Assembly (NCBI RefSeq): GCF_002941025.1
Contig: NZ_PTJS01000001.1
Span: forward strand, 2,976,001 to 3,040,000
DNA: 64,000 bases
Direction of reading: 5' to 3'
From: Streptomyces sp. QL37
GTDB lineage: Bacteria > Actinomycetota > Actinomycetes > Streptomycetales > Streptomycetaceae
A program made the translations under genes and the position numbers. The number at the start of each line of letters is the position of its first letter. The stretch's first letter is position 1. A model generated the notes under the pieces. The model saw only the letters and a list, made by a program, of their open reading frames with translations, was not told where the DNA came from and searched no databases. This document shows positions 61,250 through 64,000 of the stretch, one piece after another.

Positions 61250-61582
61250 ATGAAGTTCGACATGGGGTCGTCGGTTCTGTCGAACCTGAATTCGCTGTCG
61301 CAGGGTTCGAGTACGGATCTCGGCACCCTGATCCGCCAGCTGATCCAGGCGGCGCAGCCGCTGGAGGGCAAGTTCAACGGTGCCGGCAAGGTGGCGTTCG
61401 ACTCCTTCAAGTCGCACTCGGACGAGATCACCGCGGCGCTGAACGGATCGCTGGCCGCGCTGCTCGGTGGCCAGTCGGGGATGGACGCGGCGTTCGGCGA
61501 GGGCGACCAGGAGCAGGGCGAGAACGCCAAGTCGCAGATGGCGGCGGCGAACTTCGACGCGGCACGTTTCTCGGGCCGCTGA
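61250..61582 (+). CDS. ESAT-6/WXG100-like secreted protein
   Basis: This 110-aa protein has two helices and a turn (KFNGAGKVAFDSFKSHSDEI) where WXG100 proteins have Trp-x-Gly; the exact motif is missing and Phe-Asn-Gly stands in its place. There is no Sec signal. Its size and place after eccC indicate a T7SS substrate or a dimer partner of the next protein. Strong GGGGGAAAA site before the ATG. Confidence 0.82.
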   Translation: MKFDMGSSVLSNLNSLSQGSSTDLGTLIRQLIQAAQPLEGKFNGAGKVAFDSFKSHSDEITAALNGSLAALLGGQSGMDAAFGEGDQEQGENAKSQMAAANFDAARFSGR

Positions 61583-61588
61583 CCGGCC

Positions 61589-61634
61589 CGTCTCCGCGGC
61601 GCGGAGACGCGGTACGTGGCTTGCGTAGTTTTTT
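61589..61634 (+). terminator. Hairpin plus T-run between the two ESAT-6-like genes
   Basis: CGTCTCCGC and GCGGAGACG form a perfect 9-bp stem with loop GGC (61589-61609). A TTTTTT run follows at 61629-61634, 19 bases after the stem. It may be a partial terminator that makes the first gene more abundant than the second. Confidence 0.5.
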
Positions 61635-61665
61635 CATGGGGATTCTTCACGGGGAGTGATGAGTT

Positions 61666-61977
61666 GTGGCCGCAGACAGCGACCGTCGTTCGTACGACAC
61701 GGGTGCCTCGACGGAGGCACAGGGCAACATCCAGATCGTGATCGCACAGCTGGAGCAGGTGATCACGGCGCGGGACGCGCAGGTGAAGGCCGCGATGAAC
61801 GACTTCGCGGCCGACGGGGTCGCCGACGAGTACCACGGCAAGGAACTGCGCTGGGCCAGCGCTTCGCAGGAGGTCAGGAACATCATCCGCCTGCTGAAGA
61901 CGACGCTGGAGAAGAACGACGGCACCGCGCAGCAGACGCTCGCGCGAGCGAAGGCCGCAGTCGACAACATCGGCTGA
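61666..61977 (+). CDS. ESAT-6/WXG100-like protein, second
   Basis: This 103-aa helical protein has a long first helix (NIQIVIAQLEQVITARDAQV), a turn with DEYHGKELRWAS, and a second helix (QEVRNIIRLLKTTLEKND). It is the expected size for a WXG100 partner and probably forms a heterodimer with the preceding one. GTG start with GGGGAG nine bases upstream. Confidence 0.82.
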   Translation: MAADSDRRSYDTGASTEAQGNIQIVIAQLEQVITARDAQVKAAMNDFAADGVADEYHGKELRWASASQEVRNIIRLLKTTLEKNDGTAQQTLARAKAAVDNIG

Positions 61978-61992
61978 TCCACGGCACACCGG

Positions 61993-62017
61993 CGCCGGAA
62001 GGAACGTTCCTCCGGCG
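61993..62017. promoter_or_regulatory. Hairpin or operator after the second ESAT-6-like gene
   Basis: CGCCGGAAGGAAC followed by GTTCCTCCGGCG is a 12-bp inverted repeat with one bulged A and no loop. It lies 16 bases after the stop; it may end the transcript or bind a dimeric regulator. Confidence 0.4.
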
Positions 62018-62075
62018 ATCCGGGCAGTGACGCAGGTGCAGTAGCAGTACATCGGTACGCGGGGTGGGGGCGTTC

Positions 62076-62504
62076 ATGACGGCGTGGGACATCAAGCCGC
62101 AGGGGGTGCAGGGCCAGTTGCAGGTCACCGGCACGCACGCGGGTGACCTGGAGAAGGCTCTGACGGCTCTGGTCACGACGATGTCGGAGGCGGCCACCGC
62201 TGCGGGGACCGCCGTGCCCGGCACGGATGCCGCACAACCGGTGCAGGGCCCGGTGCCGGTGGGGGCGGCCCCGTTGTCGACGCCCACGCTGGGGCCGGTG
62301 GCCTCGGCGCTGAGCCAGTACCTGGAGCTGCGCCAGGGCTACCTCAAGTCCATGTCGGAACGCATCCAGGCCGCCGTACTGGGGGCGGCGAAGGCCACCA
62401 ACGAGTACACGGCGGGCGACCTGGACGCGGCGAAGCACGCGCAGGACGCGGCCAAGGCCGTGCGGCTGGACCTGCTGAAGGACGCACCCGGGGGGAACAA
62501 GTGA
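62076..62504 (+). CDS. T7SS-associated helical protein
   Basis: This 142-aa protein resembles the small helical DUF-type companions of actinobacterial esx genes. It starts MTAWDIKPQGVQGQLQVTG, has a Pro-rich middle (GPVPVGAAPLSTPTLGPV) and ends in helices. I chose ATG 62076 with GGGGTGGGGG upstream; a GTG 12 bases earlier is possible. The stop overlaps the effector gene (GTGA), which suggests it is a chaperone or immunity-type partner of that protein. Confidence 0.75.
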   Translation: MTAWDIKPQGVQGQLQVTGTHAGDLEKALTALVTTMSEAATAAGTAVPGTDAAQPVQGPVPVGAAPLSTPTLGPVASALSQYLELRQGYLKSMSERIQAAVLGAAKATNEYTAGDLDAAKHAQDAAKAVRLDLLKDAPGGNK

Positions 62505-64000
62505 GCGACGACAAGCCGATCCCGCTGGAAGGCATCCCGGTCTTCACCGGAAATCTGGCGACCCTGGATGTGAAGGTCACCGAGCTGACCTCGGCCGGGT
62601 CGACGATCGCGACGGCGACCAGTGACATCCACAGCAGCTTCGGCGGCCTCCAGGCCTTCTACCAGGCGCCCGAGGCGGAACAGCTGTTCGCGACCACGAA
62701 GCCGGTCGAGACCAGCGGGCAGACGCTGAAGGCCGACCTCAAGACCATCGCCGGCGCTCTGAGCACCTACTCCGACGAGGTCCACCCGCTGGTCGAGAAG
62801 CTCAGGGAGATCAAGCGGGACGCCGGCGCGTTCCTCGTGAAGATCAACGCCGACGACAAGTGGCGCGAGGACGGCGACCTGGTCGAGGAGAACAACCGCC
62901 GCCGCGACGAGATCGCCGAGACCCTGGCCGCGTTCCAGGACGCGGAGATCACCTGCCACAACAAGATCACCGCCCTGGTCTGCGCCGTACCCCTCAAGAA
63001 GAGCGACGGCTCCGACAGCAAGCACCAGTACGGCTTCGACGCCGAAACCCTCAAGCACGCCGAGGGCCTCCCCTGGGGCGACCCGCTCGTCGAGTCCACC
63101 CCGGGCTGGCAGGTCTGGGAGCACGCCTGGGACTTCACCAAGGGTTTCTTCGTCGACGGGGTGTGGGGCACGGTCAAGGGCCTGGGCACCCTCGTGGGCT
63201 TCAGCGGCTGGGAGGCCGCCGGCCAGGCATGGAAGGGCCTGGCCCAGCTCGGAACCGGGCTGATAGTGACCGCCGTGGCAGGACCGGCCTACTGGATGGC
63301 GAAGGACGAGGACCTCCCCTCGTGGCTGCGTGACTCCCGTACGGCGATGAAGGAGACGGGCAAGGCGCTGGTGGCCTGGGACCAGTGGGGCGAGAACCCC
63401 TCCCGGGCCGCGGGGGCGGTCACCTTCAACGTCGTCACCACCGTCTTCACCGGCGGCGCCGGCGGCGCGGTCGCCGGCGGCGGCAAGGCGGCCCTGGCCG
63501 CCAAGGCCCTGTCCGCGGCGGGCAAGGTGGGCCGGTTCGTCGACCCGATGACGTACGTCTTCAAGGGCGCGGGCTTCGGCCTGACGAAGATCGGCGACGC
63601 GATGACCGGGCTCAAGGGCCTGGGCACCATCGAGATCCCGCCCCTGCCCGACAACGTCTTCACCCTCCCCGAGGGCGCCGTACGCCTGCCCGACGGCACG
63701 ATCGACATCCCCGCGGGCGCGACACTCCCGGAGGGCGCGGTCCGGCTCGCGGACGGCACGGTCGAACTCCCGGAGGGAGTGATCGCCCTCCCGGAGGGCA
63801 CGGTCAAGAACCCCTTCGACGAGGGCGCCGCCTACGCGGACCTCAAGGGCAACCTCTACGACGAGAACGGCAACCTCGTCCAGCGCGCCGAGGACGCCCG
63901 CACCGAACCCGGCAGGACCGACACGGACGCGAACAACCCGGACCATGCCCGCGTGGAGACCCCGGTCCGACAGCCGGTGCTGGTCGGGGCGGGGGCGCGG
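62501..64000 (+). CDS. Large putative T7SS effector, 3'-truncated by the window edge
   Basis: An open frame of exactly 500 codons runs to the window end without a stop. The first 200 residues are mainly helical (LDVKVTELTSAGSTIATATS; HPLVEKLREIKRDAGAFLVK), like the LXG/WXG-type N domain of T7SS polymorphic toxins. Residues 220-350 have hydrophobic Gly-rich stretches (GLGTLVGFSGWEAAGQAWKG; TGGAGGAVAGGGKAALAAKA), as in pre-toxin or membrane-inserting regions. Residues 382-435 form an LPEG-type repeat. The C-terminal toxin domain, if any, lies outside the window. GTG start overlapping the previous stop. Confidence 0.75.
   Translation, partial: MSDDKPIPLEGIPVFTGNLATLDVKVTELTSAGSTIATATSDIHSSFGGLQAFYQAPEAEQLFATTKPVETSGQTLKADLKTIAGALSTYSDEVHPLVEKLREIKRDAGAFLVKINADDKWREDGDLVEENNRRRDEIAETLAAFQDAEITCHNKITALVCAVPLKKSDGSDSKHQYGFDAETLKHAEGLPWGDPLVESTPGWQVWEHAWDFTKGFFVDGVWGTVKGLGTLVGFSGWEAAGQAWKGLAQLGTGLIVTAVAGPAYWMAKDEDLPSWLRDSRTAMKETGKALVAWDQWGENPSRAAGAVTFNVVTTVFTGGAGGAVAGGGKAALAAKALSAAGKVGRFVDPMTYVFKGAGFGLTKIGDAMTGLKGLGTIEIPPLPDNVFTLPEGAVRLPDGTIDIPAGATLPEGAVRLADGTVELPEGVIALPEGTVKNPFDEGAAYADLKGNLYDENGNLVQRAEDARTEPGRTDTDANNPDHARVETPVRQPVLVGAGAR
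63644..63805 (+). repeat. LPEG/LPDG repeat in the effector
   Basis: About 54 codons encode degenerate units of 9-10 residues: LPEGAVRLPDGT, LPEGAVRLADGT, LPEGVIALPEGTV. Repeats of this kind form short beta arches or a flexible stalk between the export and toxin parts. Confidence 0.75.

Overview
The window is chromosomal DNA of a high-GC actinomycete, almost certainly Streptomyces. The evidence is an extreme third-position GC bias in every gene, GTG and TTG starts, ATGA/GTGA translational coupling, an AfsR/SARP regulator, a Tat-exported GH3 enzyme, an S37 tripeptidyl aminopeptidase and an actinobacterial type VII secretion (T7SS/ESX) locus. I see no rRNA, tRNA, CRISPR array, IS element or phage genes.

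Region 1 (1-4.5 kb, +): an MFS exporter cut by the window edge, a PLP aminotransferase, an M20 amidohydrolase, a 211-aa protein that looks like an ATP-grasp ligase with its catalytic middle missing, and a 62-aa membrane peptide. Region 2 (4.5-9.95 kb, -): a LuxR-type regulator, a serine beta-lactamase-like hydrolase and a large AfsR/SARP regulator, with a long nested hairpin before the last. A perfect 11-bp inverted repeat lies in the divergent control region.

Region 3 (10.1-25.4 kb, +) is the most unusual part. It is a tightly coupled run of about 15 genes that handle nucleotides or phosphoryl groups: a dCTP-deaminase/PEP-synthase-like fusion, a CYTH (triphosphate tunnel) protein, a HAD phosphatase, an alkaline-phosphatase-superfamily phosphodiesterase, a nucleotidyltransferase-fold protein, an unknown helical protein, an SRPBCC protein, an HprK-like kinase, a small P-loop (deoxy)nucleotide kinase, a second dCTP-deaminase paralogue, a CPA2 antiporter, an ATP-grasp ligase, an EamA exporter and a calcineurin-like phosphoesterase. 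A possible 39-aa peptide sits just upstream. I recognise no described pathway with this gene set. The best inference is an undescribed biosynthetic cluster for a phosphorylated or nucleotide-derived metabolite, controlled by the regulators of region 2.

Region 4 (25.5-36.8 kb): a family 2 glycosyltransferase; a sugar/polyol catabolic operon (two xylose-isomerase-like TIM barrels, a DUF993 aldolase-like enzyme and a Gfo/Idh/MocA oxidoreductase) divergent from its LacI regulator, with a visible operator; an EamA/LysR divergent pair; and an ArsR-type regulator with its MFS target behind a tandem TTGCGCAA-type operator. Region 5 (37-46.5 kb): secreted and envelope functions, namely a GH3 N-acetylhexosaminidase, small secreted proteins, an S37 peptidase, a fused ABC exporter and a class A beta-lactamase-like protein. 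Region 6 (46.7-52.6 kb): a thiamine-diphosphate enzyme, agmatinase, a sodium:solute symporter gene interrupted by an in-frame TGA, and a PucR regulator. Region 7 (52.7-64 kb, +): a T7SS locus with EccD, a MinD/ParA-like ATPase, EccC, two ESAT-6-like proteins, accessory proteins and the first 500 codons of a large putative secreted effector with an LPEG-rich repeat, running off the window.
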